NCBI GenBank assembly: GCA_036847245.1
Contig: DAIUAL010000055.1
Location: 1 to 17,386 of the forward strand
Source: UBA4661 sp002405405
GTDB taxonomy: Bacteria; Bacteroidota; Ignavibacteria; Kapaibacteriales; UBA4661
Length of the DNA: 17,386 nucleotides
Direction of reading: 5' to 3'
The position numbers and the translations under genes were made by a program. Below are positions 6,148 to 14,941 of this stretch, in pieces; position 1 is the stretch's first letter; every line of letters starts with the position of its first letter. The notes beneath the pieces were generated by a model. It saw only the letters and a program-made list of their open reading frames with translations. It had not been told where the DNA came from and ran no database searches.

Positions 6148-8373
6148 TTACCGCCGAATAATTCGAAAATCAACACGACGATTTTGACGTTGTCCATCTT
6201 CTGTACTATTATCCGCAACAGGATCATCCATACCATATCCTTTAGTACGAAGTCGTGTGGATTTGATATTTTTCTTTTTCACTAAGTAGTCACGCACGGC
6301 ATTCACTCGTGCTTGTGAAAGAGCATCGTTGATTGCTTTTGCACCGATATTGTCCGTATGTCCACGGAGTTCGATTTCAAGTGTGGGATTCGATTGTAAA
6401 AAGGCAGCGAGTCTGTCTAATTCGGGAAATGATTCTGTCTTTAAATCAGACTGGCGAAAATCGAAAAAGATATTATTCAAGCGAATAGCGGTTGCTGTGC
6501 CCACAGGTTTTAAGAGAAGATCGCGTTTGATTTCCGTATAGACACGCAAGTCTGTCGTGTTGATTTGTTCACTTGCCGGATAGTAGCCATTGGCTTCAGC
6601 GTAGAAACCGTATGACGCACCTGCCGGTAACGAAATTTTGAAAGCACCGTCTTGCGGATTTGTCCGTGCAATGCCGATTTCTTTGCGTGCAGTGAGATCT
6701 TCATAAATAATTTTTGCGGCGATAGGTTGTCGTGTATCAGCATCGAGAACATTACCTGCAACAAGGACAACCGGGCGTGGACGTGCACCGTCAGGTAATG
6801 CAACGCGATAAATATCTAAATCACCTCGTGTCGGATGCGATGAAACCATGTAAGCATAATCACCACGTGCAGGCATTGTGTAGTATGCATCAAATTCCGC
6901 TGTATTGATAGGGCTTCCTAAATTTTGGGGTTCAGACCATTTGGTCCATGTACTATCTAAGCGGCGTGTAACAAAAACATCAGCATCACCGAATCCGGGT
7001 TTGCCATGAGTTGAGTAATACATGGTAGTACCATCGGCAGCAATAAAAGGTGCAATTTCGCTTCCTGCAGTGTTGATGACGGCACCTGTATGCTGGGGTT
7101 CGCTCCAGACTTGATTGTCGTTGGTGTCGCTGATAAGAAACGAAACATAAATATCCTTGTCGCCCATAGAATCGTCTCGTTCTAATGCCATGAGCATTGT
7201 TCTGCCATCGGGCGATAAACAGTATTCGTTATACTTAGCGCGATTATAAAAATTGGTAATCGTGATATCTTTAGGAATGCTCCATGTTTCACCAATTTTT
7301 CTGCTGATTGAGAGTCCAATACCCTTTGCACGACCGTCATTGGTGTACGTATTCATCAAGAGAAGTGTATTGCCATCGGGTGTAACAGAAATTACCGCAT
7401 TATAACCTTCATTATTCAAGGGAAAACGGGGGTGCTGTGCCGGACCCCATCCCATTTCACCGTCATCATTTTTTCGTAATTGTGAATACCAAATATCCTG
7501 TTTTTCTTGGGGTGCAACATTGGCAGGATCATTCGAACGAACAAAATAGAGCGTTGCGGCATCAGCGGAAATAATGGGTGCATAATCGTTATAGCGTGAA
7601 TTAACATTGACATCGAGTGGTTCTTTTAACAGTGTAGAAGCATTAGCGGGCATAGGTACAAGATTGATATTCTCTTTGGGGGCAGTACGTATGGTTAGTT
7701 TAGAAACTTCAATAGACATGGTGCCATGAAGACAAAAACCAATGCCATTCGCACGCAAACGATATGGTGTTGCTACTGTCGAATAAACATACTTACCATT
7801 AACATATAGTGCAATCATGTCAGCATATTTACGAATGGTCAAGACATTGACATTACGTATAGGACGGATAGCCGAGTTGCGGGTCCATGGAAAAATATCT
7901 TCAGCTGTTACCTGCGATGTTGTTTGTCCATGCTCTTGTTCGCGCCGAGTGAACTGTGCAAAGCCATTGCTGCTGATTGAGTAAGAATAATAGGTATTTG
8001 GATTTGCATAGCCGATAACAAGGCCATACCCAAACTCTTCTCCGCCATCAATTTGGCGGATGTGAGCTTCGATTTCATAAGGCAAAGAGTCGCGTAATTC
8101 GGGAACAGGGATATACACATAGTTGGATAATCCTTTGGTCGTATTACTGATAACATAACGACCATTACGGAGCATTGCCTGACCCGATTTATTCGGTAAA
8201 TCTCCGAGCAACCAGCGGTTTGCATTCGTTTGAAAATTCTCCGTAAGAATCGTAAGAGGATAGGATTGTGCGACCAATATGCACATAGATACACAAAGAC
8301 ACAGCAAGATTGACGCACTCATCAGGATGAGAGAGCGTAGTGTCGATAGCGAAGAAGAAAAGAGAGTAATCAT
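6148..8373 (-). CDS. OmpA-family envelope protein with LamG-like, PD40 propeller and carboxypeptidase-regulatory domains
   Basis: This is a 741-aa exported protein. A long hydrophobic signal region (11-36) ends near VAQ-S; no classical lipobox is evident, though Cys25, Cys27 and Cys31 lie in the signal. Residues ~40-230 look like a concanavalin/LamG-type jelly roll (ENFQTN..W, then ALYVNGKYVYS). Residues ~262-525 are PD40/WD40-like propeller blades (SADAATLYF, SVTPDGNTLLL, CLSPDGRTMLM, IAADGTTMYYS, repeated WSEPQ). Residues ~536-625 are a carboxypeptidase-regulatory-like domain (GNVLDADTRQPI). Residues ~632-741 are an OmpA C-terminal peptidoglycan-binding domain with the two conserved diaminopimelate-binding residues, Asp674 in GHTDNIG and Arg689 in LSQAR, and a final GYGMDDPVADN...NRRVDF. 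Propeller, regulatory domain and OmpA in this order match PorE-type proteins that tether the type IX secretion machinery to peptidoglycan, but the N-terminal TPR of PorE is replaced. The gene starts at ATG 8373. Confidence 0.88.
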   Translation of the reverse strand: MITLFSSSLSTLRSLILMSASILLCLCVSMCILVAQSYPLTILTENFQTNANRWLLGDLPNKSGQAMLRNGRYVISNTTKGLSNYVYIPVPELRDSLPYEIEAHIRQIDGGEEFGYGLVIGYANPNTYYSYSISSNGFAQFTRREQEHGQTTSQVTAEDIFPWTRNSAIRPIRNVNVLTIRKYADMIALYVNGKYVYSTVATPYRLRANGIGFCLHGTMSIEVSKLTIRTAPKENINLVPMPANASTLLKEPLDVNVNSRYNDYAPIISADAATLYFVRSNDPANVAPQEKQDIWYSQLRKNDDGEMGWGPAQHPRFPLNNEGYNAVISVTPDGNTLLLMNTYTNDGRAKGIGLSISRKIGETWSIPKDITITNFYNRAKYNEYCLSPDGRTMLMALERDDSMGDKDIYVSFLISDTNDNQVWSEPQHTGAVINTAGSEIAPFIAADGTTMYYSTHGKPGFGDADVFVTRRLDSTWTKWSEPQNLGSPINTAEFDAYYTMPARGDYAYMVSSHPTRGDLDIYRVALPDGARPRPVVLVAGNVLDADTRQPIAAKIIYEDLTARKEIGIARTNPQDGAFKISLPAGASYGFYAEANGYYPASEQINTTDLRVYTEIKRDLLLKPVGTATAIRLNNIFFDFRQSDLKTESFPELDRLAAFLQSNPTLEIELRGHTDNIGAKAINDALSQARVNAVRDYLVKKKNIKSTRLRTKGYGMDDPVADNSTEDGQRQNRRVDFRIIRR

Positions 8374-8374
8374 A

Positions 8375-8417
8375 GCATCAAAGTATCATTATGCAAAGAT
8401 ACTGTGCGAAATGATGC
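8375..8417 (-). promoter_or_regulatory. Nested inverted repeats in the leader of the OmpA-family gene
   Basis: Directly upstream of the OmpA-family start, two nested inverted repeats can be drawn: an outer GCATCA (8375-8380) with TGATGC (8412-8417), and an inner AGTATC (8382-8387) with GATACT (8398-8403), leaving a 10-base loop. As RNA this would be a two-step hairpin next to the start codon; as DNA it could be an operator. On the minus strand the inner loop and arm also read TATCTTTG (8401-8394), which fits the Bacteroidota -7 element TAnnTTTG, but no -33 TTTG is found at the right distance. Seen in the sequence; the role is speculative. Confidence 0.3.
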
Positions 8418-8495
8418 ACAAGAGAGAGAAAAGAGTGGCAATCCCAAGAATTGTCGCAGTACTGGAGGATGCGAAAAAAGAAAAGGTTGAGATGA

Positions 8496-9128
8496 TCATT
8501 CAACGACAGAAGGAATGCTCCTGCCGAATTCACGTAAATGCCGATACATCAATTCTAAAGGCAAGCCCACGACATTATAATAATCACCACGAATTTCGCT
8601 TACAAAGACTGCCCCAAAGTCATCTTGAATACCATATGCACCGGCTTTGTCCATAGGTGAACCCGTCGCAACATAAGCATCAATTTCTTCCGAAAGAAGA
8701 TCACGAAATCGCACTTCGGTACGTTGAAAATCAACAACATATTTTTCAGTACGTGAATCCATGATAGCAATACCGGTGAGCACTGTATGTGTGCGGTCAC
8801 TCAGGGTACGAAGCATCTGTTTTGCATGTTCTGCATCAGTAGGCTTATTTAAGATGCGAGTGCCGAGCAGGACGGATGTGTCTGCACCAAGTACCAATGC
8901 ACTCTCCCCCTTGTTATATAAGTCCGTTGCTACAGTCATTGCTTTGTGTAAAGCTAAGTGCATGACATGTTCTGCGGGGGTAAGATTGACCGGTACCAAG
9001 TCTTCATTGTAGTGCGATGGTTGTACAGTGAACTTCACACCAATTTGTCGCAACAACTTCTCGCGCCGTGGTGACGAAGAAGCCAGAATAAGAGGCAAAG
9101 GAAATTGTAGCAACGACGAGTAAGGCAT
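8496..9128 (-). CDS. maf: Maf-family nucleoside triphosphate pyrophosphatase
   Basis: This is a 210-aa Maf/Ham1-like house-cleaning enzyme that hydrolyses non-canonical or excess nucleoside triphosphates to monophosphates and pyrophosphate in the cytoplasm; it has also been linked to septum formation. Visible motifs are SSSPRR (17-22, phosphate binding), GADTSV (81-86, with Asp83 the probable catalytic base), LNKPTDAEHAKQML (93-106), THTVLTGI (113-120), DKAGAYGIQ (160-168) and GDYYNVVGLPL (181-191). The AGAYGIQ form is typical of the YhdE-type (dTTP/UTP) branch rather than the YceF (m7GTP) branch. The second Val of the usual GADT-V-V motif is Ser-Val here, a small deviation. Length and ATG start (9126-9128) are normal. 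It lies 168 bases downstream of anmK and 122 bases upstream of the OmpA-family gene; the grouping does not suggest a pathway. Confidence 0.93.
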   Translation of the reverse strand: MPYSSLLQFPLPLILASSSPRREKLLRQIGVKFTVQPSHYNEDLVPVNLTPAEHVMHLALHKAMTVATDLYNKGESALVLGADTSVLLGTRILNKPTDAEHAKQMLRTLSDRTHTVLTGIAIMDSRTEKYVVDFQRTEVRFRDLLSEEIDAYVATGSPMDKAGAYGIQDDFGAVFVSEIRGDYYNVVGLPLELMYRHLREFGRSIPSVVE

Positions 9129-9296
9129 ACGAAAAATTTGTAATGATTAACGTGAGTGATATGATCTGTTTCTTGGCTAAGAAAAAAATGTGGAATCATG
9201 GAACAAACGATAAGGTGAAGTTACATAAATCTCATGGTATGAAATTGAAAAAATCCGCAGGGAATTGTGCCTATTTCTAGGGACTGATGGTAGAGT

Positions 9297-10484
9297 TTAT
9301 GCCAGCGAAATTGATCCTAAGATTGCTTGTTTCCGTGCACCTGTAACCGAAGGGATATTGCTGTGTAATCCTGCTAGTGTACGATAGGCATAATAGCCGA
9401 AAAACATTGCTTCCTTGGCATCAGCCGGAATGCCAAGTGCTTCAGTTGTTGTGTACGTTGCATCGGGAAGTTCTCTCAATAACGTCTCGATGATGACAGG
9501 GTTATGGATACCACCGCCGGCGGCAACAATATGACAACGAGGATTGCCAAAGCGACGGATATTTTCAGCAATACTCCAACCTGTAAATTCTGCTACGGTA
9601 CGAATGACATCCTCAGCGGGTTGGAATTCATGATAGTTGTATTTCAACGCTCTATCCAAATATTCCGGTGTGAAAAGTTCACGTCCTGTTGACTTTGGTG
9701 GCGATGCTATGATAAATGGTTCTTCTTGAAGCGACATCATAAGTTTGGGAAGTAGCTGTCCGGCACGTGCTGCACTTCCATTGGAATCATATCGTTTACC
9801 ATAGAATTTCCGCATGGCTAAATCACTCAAGATATTACCCGGACCGGTGTCGAAGGCGATAACATGTTCTTCGGACGCATTGGGTGGAAGCAGGGTGATG
9901 TTGGCAATACCACCAATATTCAGTGCGACAACATAGGCATCCGGTTGTGAGAGAAAAACATAATCAAACATTGGCGCAAGAGGTGCACCCTGCCCACCGA
10001 GTGCCATGTCTGCTGATCGCAAATCGCCCACGACAGGTATGCCGAGAATCTGTGCTAATGTAGAAGGTGAACCAATTTGCCATGTATGGCGCACAAGATG
10101 ATTGCCAAAATCTTGTCCGATGGGTTCATGCCAAATGGTTTGCCCATGTAAGCCGATCACACCAATATCTTCAACACGTTTTCCGATATGAGCGCACCCG
10201 GCTCGTACGGCATCAGCATAACATAGCGCAAGCGCTGTGTGCATTTGTGAATATTGCGCTGTTGTTATCGTATGCCCATGAATCATGTCATACAGTCCTG
10301 AACGAACTTCATCAGGGAAAGGATGCGTTATAGAACCATGTAAATGGAAACTGTGTCTATTCGTTTGGGGATCAGTGCTGATATCCAATAGAGCAATATC
10401 AATGCCATCGAGTGAGGTACCACTCATAATGCCACAAACAAGACGAGGGTGGGAAATCCATTCGGAAGAAGAAAGTAGAGTCAT
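9297..10484 (-). CDS. anmK: Anhydro-N-acetylmuramic acid kinase
   Basis: This is a 395-aa AnmK. It hydrolyses the 1,6-anhydro bond of anhydro-MurNAc and phosphorylates it to MurNAc-6-phosphate, a cytoplasmic step in recycling cell-wall murein. Motifs, numbered from the ATG at 10484: GIMSGTSLDGID (18-29, ATP loop), GLHGQTIWHEP (111-121), GDLRSADMALGGQGAPLAP (153-171, which carries the acidic active-site residues), NIGGIANIT (189-197) and FDTGPGN (211-217). The open frame extends 7 codons further to a TTG at 10505, but the ATG is closer to the family N-terminus and is preferred. It is about 25 residues longer than E. coli AnmK. No murQ, nagZ or ampG neighbour is visible. The gene is divergent from the SbtA-like permease, and the 251-base gap must hold both promoters; no clear consensus was found in it. 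Confidence 0.94.
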   Translation of the reverse strand: MTLLSSSEWISHPRLVCGIMSGTSLDGIDIALLDISTDPQTNRHSFHLHGSITHPFPDEVRSGLYDMIHGHTITTAQYSQMHTALALCYADAVRAGCAHIGKRVEDIGVIGLHGQTIWHEPIGQDFGNHLVRHTWQIGSPSTLAQILGIPVVGDLRSADMALGGQGAPLAPMFDYVFLSQPDAYVVALNIGGIANITLLPPNASEEHVIAFDTGPGNILSDLAMRKFYGKRYDSNGSAARAGQLLPKLMMSLQEEPFIIASPPKSTGRELFTPEYLDRALKYNYHEFQPAEDVIRTVAEFTGWSIAENIRRFGNPRCHIVAAGGGIHNPVIIETLLRELPDATYTTTEALGIPADAKEAMFFGYYAYRTLAGLHSNIPSVTGARKQAILGSISLA

Positions 10485-10735
10485 GAAAGTAGCAAAGGAA
10501 AACAAAATGAGAGCAAAAGCTTATAGCGCAAAAGAGATGAGGAATCGATATGCTTTCGGCAGAAGCAAATACAATAGGCTCAAAATACAAGACAGCAGGA
10601 AAACAAAGCTATGAAAATATTCAATAGAGATATCGAGAATGGATTCATCAATTTAAATGAAGAATGAACGTAATTTAGAAAACTGCAACATTGATTGTGT
10701 TCATTTTTGTTGATCATCCACACATATTCATACCT

Positions 10736-11713
10736 ATGACTCCACAACTTGATCCTGTCGTCCTTTTTTTTGTTTTGGGAGCAATTGCCGCTGTTGTGAA
10801 GAGTGATCTTCGGATCCCGAAATCATTCTACGAATTACTGAGCATTTATTTGTTACTCGCGATTGGCATCAAGGGTGGTATCGAAATGTTCCGGAATACT
10901 ATTGAACATCCTTTGCTGACTGTGTCGGTACTCATCATGGCAGGTGCATCGCTGACAGTAATTGCATACAGTACTCTTCGCTTTGTCCTTCGCCTCGATC
11001 ATATGAATGCTAATGCTTTGGCTATGCACTTTGGTTCGGTAAGTGCCGTAACATATGCTGTTGCTTCAAGCTATGTACATCAACATGCAATGGAGTATGA
11101 ACCATTTCTTTCTGTTGCGCTTGTTTTGTTGGAAATTCCGGGTCTTGCTATGGGTGTGTTGATTCAACAAATATATATGCGTCGACATCATGATGAGGTA
11201 GTCAAAGCTACAAGTAAGCCACCCTCAACATGGGCAATCATACATGAAGTACTCTTTAATAAAAGTATCCTTCTTCTTTTGGGAGGATTGGGTATAGGAT
11301 ATTATATCGAGTACTCTGCTAATACACAGCTTAACTATCTTTTCAAAGATTTGTTTAAAGGATTCTTGGCAATTTTTTTGGTGGAATTGGGCATCATTAC
11401 GGCAGAGCGATTTCGTGACTTTAAAGCTGTAGGGCTAAAACTATTTCTTTTTGGTATTGGTATGCCATTTATTGGTGCTCTAATGGGAATTATGGTTGGT
11501 TCTATCATTGGGCTGTCGAATGGTGGAACAGTCGTCCTTGCAGCAATGATGAGTAGTGCATCGTACATTGCAGCTCCTGCAACAGCCAAACTCACATTGC
11601 CCACAGCAAATCCAACATACTATATGACAGTTGCGCTCGGTATTACATTTCCTTTTAATATCACAGTCGGCATTAGCATCTATCATTGGTTGGTATTGTA
11701 TTTCGCTCGATAA
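10736..11713 (+). CDS. SbtA-family (Sbt_1/DUF897) sodium-dependent bicarbonate-type permease
   Basis: This is a 325-aa integral membrane protein with about ten hydrophobic segments in two pseudo-repeated halves, matching the Sbt_1 (SbtA) family of inner-membrane, sodium-dependent bicarbonate transporters. The first half carries SDLRIPKSFYELLSIYLL (23-40), KGG (46-48) and HFGSVSAVTYAVA (98-110). The second carries SSASYIAAPATAKL (273-286), ANPTYY (291-296) and GITFPFNITVGI (302-313). These small-residue motifs are the counterparts of the substrate/sodium sites of cyanobacterial SbtA. A hydrophilic linker (148-165) separates the halves. I chose ATG 10736; the frame extends to a TTG at 10691, but the extra residues are not family-like. 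The cyanobacterial PII-like partner SbtB is not encoded next to it. The true substrate may be bicarbonate or another small anion; family members outside cyanobacteria are poorly characterised. The zinc exporter starts 50 bases later. Confidence 0.85.
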   Translation: MTPQLDPVVLFFVLGAIAAVVKSDLRIPKSFYELLSIYLLLAIGIKGGIEMFRNTIEHPLLTVSVLIMAGASLTVIAYSTLRFVLRLDHMNANALAMHFGSVSAVTYAVASSYVHQHAMEYEPFLSVALVLLEIPGLAMGVLIQQIYMRRHHDEVVKATSKPPSTWAIIHEVLFNKSILLLLGGLGIGYYIEYSANTQLNYLFKDLFKGFLAIFLVELGIITAERFRDFKAVGLKLFLFGIGMPFIGALMGIMVGSIIGLSNGGTVVLAAMMSSASYIAAPATAKLTLPTANPTYYMTVALGITFPFNITVGISIYHWLVLYFAR

Positions 11714-11763
11714 AATGCTTGTGTAGCAATACATTACTTTTGTGTCATGTCAATACCATTATC

Positions 11764-12633
11764 ATGGATCAGAATTATTCTCCCCCGCAAACTATATCAT
11801 CGTTCGATCGTGCCTTGATGATTGGTATTGGATTGAATTTTGGATTTGCTCTCACGGAGGCAATGATTGGTTGGCGTGTGCATTCTTTGGCATTACTTTC
11901 GGATGCAGGGCATAACTTTAGTGATGTTGCGTCATTAGTCATTGCTTTGATGGCTCTTCGCTTATCGCGTAAAGCTGAGGATACAACATTTACCTTCGGC
12001 TATCGAAAAGCCACGATTTTGGCATCATTGGTCAATAGTATTTTGCTGATACTTGCAGTAGTTGGAATTCTCTACGAAAGTGTACAAAGAATTATCAAGC
12101 CGGAAATCATCGAAGGTCGTTGGGTAATGATTATTGCTTTCGTGGGCATTATTGTCAATGGTAGTACTGCATGGTTAATGAAAAAAGACAGTACATCTGA
12201 CCTCAATGCTAAAGGTGCATATATCCATCTTCTTGCCGATGCATTAGTATCGGTTGGTGTTGTTCTCAGTGGGGCTTTAATGTCAATAATGGAGTGGTAT
12301 TGGCTTGATCCGATCATTAGTATCATTATTGCCTTAGTTATTCTTTACAGTATTGGTGCCATTTTGAGCGAAAGTATTCGGTTGTCATTAGATGCTGTTC
12401 CGCAAGGCGTATCGGTTGATGCTGTTCGTACGGAAGTCGAAGCACTGCCGAATATTCTGATGTGTACTCATATTCATATCTGGGCGATGAGTACATCAGA
12501 GAATGCTATGACAGCACAAATTCAAGTTGCTGACCATATTGATCTACGTGGTGCGATTGTTCTTGTGGAAGAAGCTAAGGAACGTATTCGGCAATCACAG
12601 AACATTCATCATATTACTATTGAACTCCTTTAG
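11764..12633 (+). CDS. Cation diffusion facilitator (CzcD/ZnT-type zinc exporter)
   Basis: This is a 289-aa CDF-family divalent metal/proton antiporter of the inner membrane that expels Zn(II), and possibly Co or Cd, from the cytoplasm. It has six predicted transmembrane segments in residues ~15-215, with the two signature metal-site motifs: HxxxD in TM2 (SDAGHNFSD, His50 and Asp54) and HxxxD in TM5 (HLLAD, His155 and Asp159). The HD-HD site is typical of zinc-type members, against DD-DD for manganese and iron types. FTFGYRKATILASL (77-90) is the conserved TM3 entry. The cytosolic ferredoxin-like domain (~215-289) has the CTHIHIWAMS segment with metal-binding His residues. There is no long His-rich loop. 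I chose ATG 11764 because the open frame from 11686 overlaps the upstream permease. It precedes moeA by 34 bases, probably in one transcript; the association looks incidental. Confidence 0.92.
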   Translation: MDQNYSPPQTISSFDRALMIGIGLNFGFALTEAMIGWRVHSLALLSDAGHNFSDVASLVIALMALRLSRKAEDTTFTFGYRKATILASLVNSILLILAVVGILYESVQRIIKPEIIEGRWVMIIAFVGIIVNGSTAWLMKKDSTSDLNAKGAYIHLLADALVSVGVVLSGALMSIMEWYWLDPIISIIIALVILYSIGAILSESIRLSLDAVPQGVSVDAVRTEVEALPNILMCTHIHIWAMSTSENAMTAQIQVADHIDLRGAIVLVEEAKERIRQSQNIHHITIELL

Positions 12634-12667
12634 CCAGCGATCTAATTTTTGTACTCAGGCATAACTC

Positions 12668-13909
12668 ATGACAATGATTTCTATTGATAAGGCACATCAG
12701 ATCATTAATGATATAGTCTCCACAAGAATGAGTGCCATAGCGCAGGAAAGCATCTGTATGCCATTAGCTGATGCACTGAGACATGTATTAGCAGAAGATG
12801 TTGTTGCACCAATGAATGTACCACAGTTCGCACGTAGCACGATGGATGGCTATGCTATTGATGTAAAGCATGGTGCAAAGCCACAATCACACTATATCGT
12901 TATCGGCGAATCAAGAGCGGGTCATGGTTTTGAGATTCCGGTCAGTACCTATGAAGCTGTTAAAATTCATACCGGTGCACAAATGCCCATAGATACAAAC
13001 ACCGTTATACCTCTTGAACAAGTACAAAACATATTGGATGATATATCAACGATTACTCTCAGCGAAGAGGTTCGTAATACGATGGTGGCGCAGCAATATG
13101 TGCGACACGAAGGGAGTGAAATCCAGAAAGGTAAAGTTGTGCTTAAAGAGGGAACACTACTTCGTCCGGACATGCTGGCATTATGTGCATCTATGGGAAT
13201 TGCCACTGTCGCCGTACGTAAAACACCGCGAATCGCTTTGTTGATCACTGGTAATGAATTAGTCGATTATCGTGAAGCATTGCCGACACCCTATCATGTT
13301 TATGATGCAAATACGATCCTATTGGAATCTTTCATTAAGCAAGCAGGTGGTACACTCGTGATGTCGATGCGAGTCGGAGATGCTCTTCTATCAACAATCG
13401 AAGCATTACGAACAATGCAAAGTCATGCCGATGTGATTATCACCGCCGGAGGAGCATCTGTAGGAGCACATGATGTTGTTCGCAGAGCGAGTCATGAGTG
13501 TGGTTTTACAGAGCATTTTTGGGGTGTACAGCAAAAACCCGGCAAGCCAATGTTTTTTTGTTCGCAAGCTGCAACGCTGCTTTTGGGGTTGCCGGGCAAT
13601 CCTGTCTCTGCTATGATATGTTTTATGGAGTATGCACATCGGTTGATTGGTCGTTTACGTGGTGCGGAGTCACCATTGCCGAAATTGAAGGCAATTCTAC
13701 GATCAGATGTAATATCCGATCCTGAGCGTGACGAATTTATTCGTGTACAGATAATTCCCGATGGAGATCAATGTTATGCAGAGCCACTGAGCGAACAACA
13801 TTCCTCGATGCTGACATCGGTTGCTACTGCTGATGGGTATGTTTATGCACGTGCCGGCATACCAATGATTGCCGGCGATCAAGTAACGGTTCACTCATGG
13901 TGGGTATAA
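12668..13909 (+). CDS. moeA: Molybdopterin molybdenumtransferase MoeA
   Basis: This is a 413-aa MoeA, which inserts molybdate into adenylylated molybdopterin in the last common step of molybdenum cofactor synthesis in the cytoplasm. Visible motifs are RSTMDGYAID (56-65), KIHTGAQMP (domain III-I linker), LITGNELV with the downstream VYDAN (the substrate loop), ITAGGASVG (~257-265, the MoCF/MogA-like fold), KPGKPMFF and LLGLPGNPVSAM (~304-316). The C-terminal domain IV ends with QVTVHSW. Length and domain order are full. The ATG at 12668 has a second Met two codons later; either could start. It ends 3 bases before moaA, so the two are clearly co-transcribed and act in the same pathway: MoaA at the first step, MoeA at the last. 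The intermediate genes (moaC, moaD/E, mogA) are not in the window. Confidence 0.95.
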   Translation: MTMISIDKAHQIINDIVSTRMSAIAQESICMPLADALRHVLAEDVVAPMNVPQFARSTMDGYAIDVKHGAKPQSHYIVIGESRAGHGFEIPVSTYEAVKIHTGAQMPIDTNTVIPLEQVQNILDDISTITLSEEVRNTMVAQQYVRHEGSEIQKGKVVLKEGTLLRPDMLALCASMGIATVAVRKTPRIALLITGNELVDYREALPTPYHVYDANTILLESFIKQAGGTLVMSMRVGDALLSTIEALRTMQSHADVIITAGGASVGAHDVVRRASHECGFTEHFWGVQQKPGKPMFFCSQAATLLLGLPGNPVSAMICFMEYAHRLIGRLRGAESPLPKLKAILRSDVISDPERDEFIRVQIIPDGDQCYAEPLSEQHSSMLTSVATADGYVYARAGIPMIAGDQVTVHSWWV

Positions 13910-13912
13910 GCT

Positions 13913-14941
13913 ATGCAGTCCGAGCAGATACTTCGTGATCAGTGGGGGCGAGTTATTGACTATGTTCGTCTGTCCTTGACAGATGTATGTAATCTCCGTT
14001 GTGTGTATTGTATGCCTGAAAACATGCGCTTTATGCCAAGTGCAGCACACCTTACATTGAGTGAAATGACCCGTCTTGTACGCATCCTTGCTCGTGTGGG
14101 TATTCGTAAAATGCGTATTACAGGCGGCGAACCAACTCTGCATCCTCAATTCGCTGATATTATGCAAATCTGTGCTGATACCCCTACATTCAAGACACTG
14201 CATCTAACTACGAATGGCGTCCTACTTGGTCAATATCTTGATTGGTTGTCTTCGTGGCGCATACAAGGCGTGAATCTTAGCGTCGATACCTTGCGTTCGG
14301 AACGATTTATGGCTGTTACACGAAGAGATTCATTCCATCATGTGCAAAGCACCTTCGATCGTCTTATGGCGATGAAAAGTATGGATCAATCTTTTGCGCA
14401 CATACAAGTGAAAATGAATGTGGTTGTCATGGGAGGAATCAATACCGATGAACTTCATGATTTTTGTGCCCTGACCAAAGACTTGCCGATAGATGTGCGC
14501 TTTATCGAACAGATGCCATTTAATGGAGAAATACAAAAGCAGTCTGCACCATTTTGGGATTATCATCGTATTCTCGGAGCTATACAAGAGCGATATACGA
14601 TACAGCCACTCCAAGATGATGACGCACATGCAACAGCGATGACCTATGCCATACCGGGTCATCGAGGTAGAATTGGTGTCATTGCAGGATATTCACGTAC
14701 ATTTTGCGGTACCTGTAATCGATTACGCATCACTGCCGATGGTATGGTTCAAACCTGCTTATATGATCGCGGTACATTCTCGATACGCGATGCTTTACGT
14801 TCCGATGCTTCGGATGAAGATATTATTGCTATGCTACATCATGTTGTTGCACATAAGTCAAAGAATGGTAGAATTGCCGAAGAACGAAGTTACTCACAGG
14901 GTCCATATATTCTGCCTTCAATGGCAGTAATTGGAGGATAA
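13913..14941 (+). CDS. moaA: GTP 3',8-cyclase MoaA (radical SAM)
   Basis: This is a 342-aa radical SAM enzyme that converts GTP to 3',8-cyclo-7,8-dihydro-GTP, the first step of molybdenum cofactor synthesis, together with MoaC (not in the window). The radical SAM cluster motif CxxxCxxC is complete (Cys26, Cys30, Cys33), followed by MPE. RITGGEPTLHP (68-78) is the SAM-binding GGE segment, and LSVDTL (122-127) and DVRFIEQMPF (194-203) are later family blocks. The second 4Fe-4S cluster that binds GTP is given by FCGTCNRLRIT with a later Cys (Cys265, Cys268, Cys282; CxxCx13C). The protein ends in Gly-Gly, the conserved C-terminal tail that reaches the active site and is needed for catalysis. No key residue is missing. 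It follows moeA by 3 bases. Confidence 0.96.
   Translation: MQSEQILRDQWGRVIDYVRLSLTDVCNLRCVYCMPENMRFMPSAAHLTLSEMTRLVRILARVGIRKMRITGGEPTLHPQFADIMQICADTPTFKTLHLTTNGVLLGQYLDWLSSWRIQGVNLSVDTLRSERFMAVTRRDSFHHVQSTFDRLMAMKSMDQSFAHIQVKMNVVVMGGINTDELHDFCALTKDLPIDVRFIEQMPFNGEIQKQSAPFWDYHRILGAIQERYTIQPLQDDDAHATAMTYAIPGHRGRIGVIAGYSRTFCGTCNRLRITADGMVQTCLYDRGTFSIRDALRSDASDEDIIAMLHHVVAHKSKNGRIAEERSYSQGPYILPSMAVIGG

Noticed and set aside
8279..8656. A 125-codon plus-strand open frame over the OmpA-family leader and the maf 3' end
   Set aside because: It overlaps two well-supported minus-strand genes, has no recognisable motif, and is a shadow frame.
12668..14941. A molybdenum-cofactor riboswitch upstream of moeA
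   Set aside because: Only 34 bases separate moeA from the zinc exporter gene, too short for the aptamer, and no matching fold was seen.
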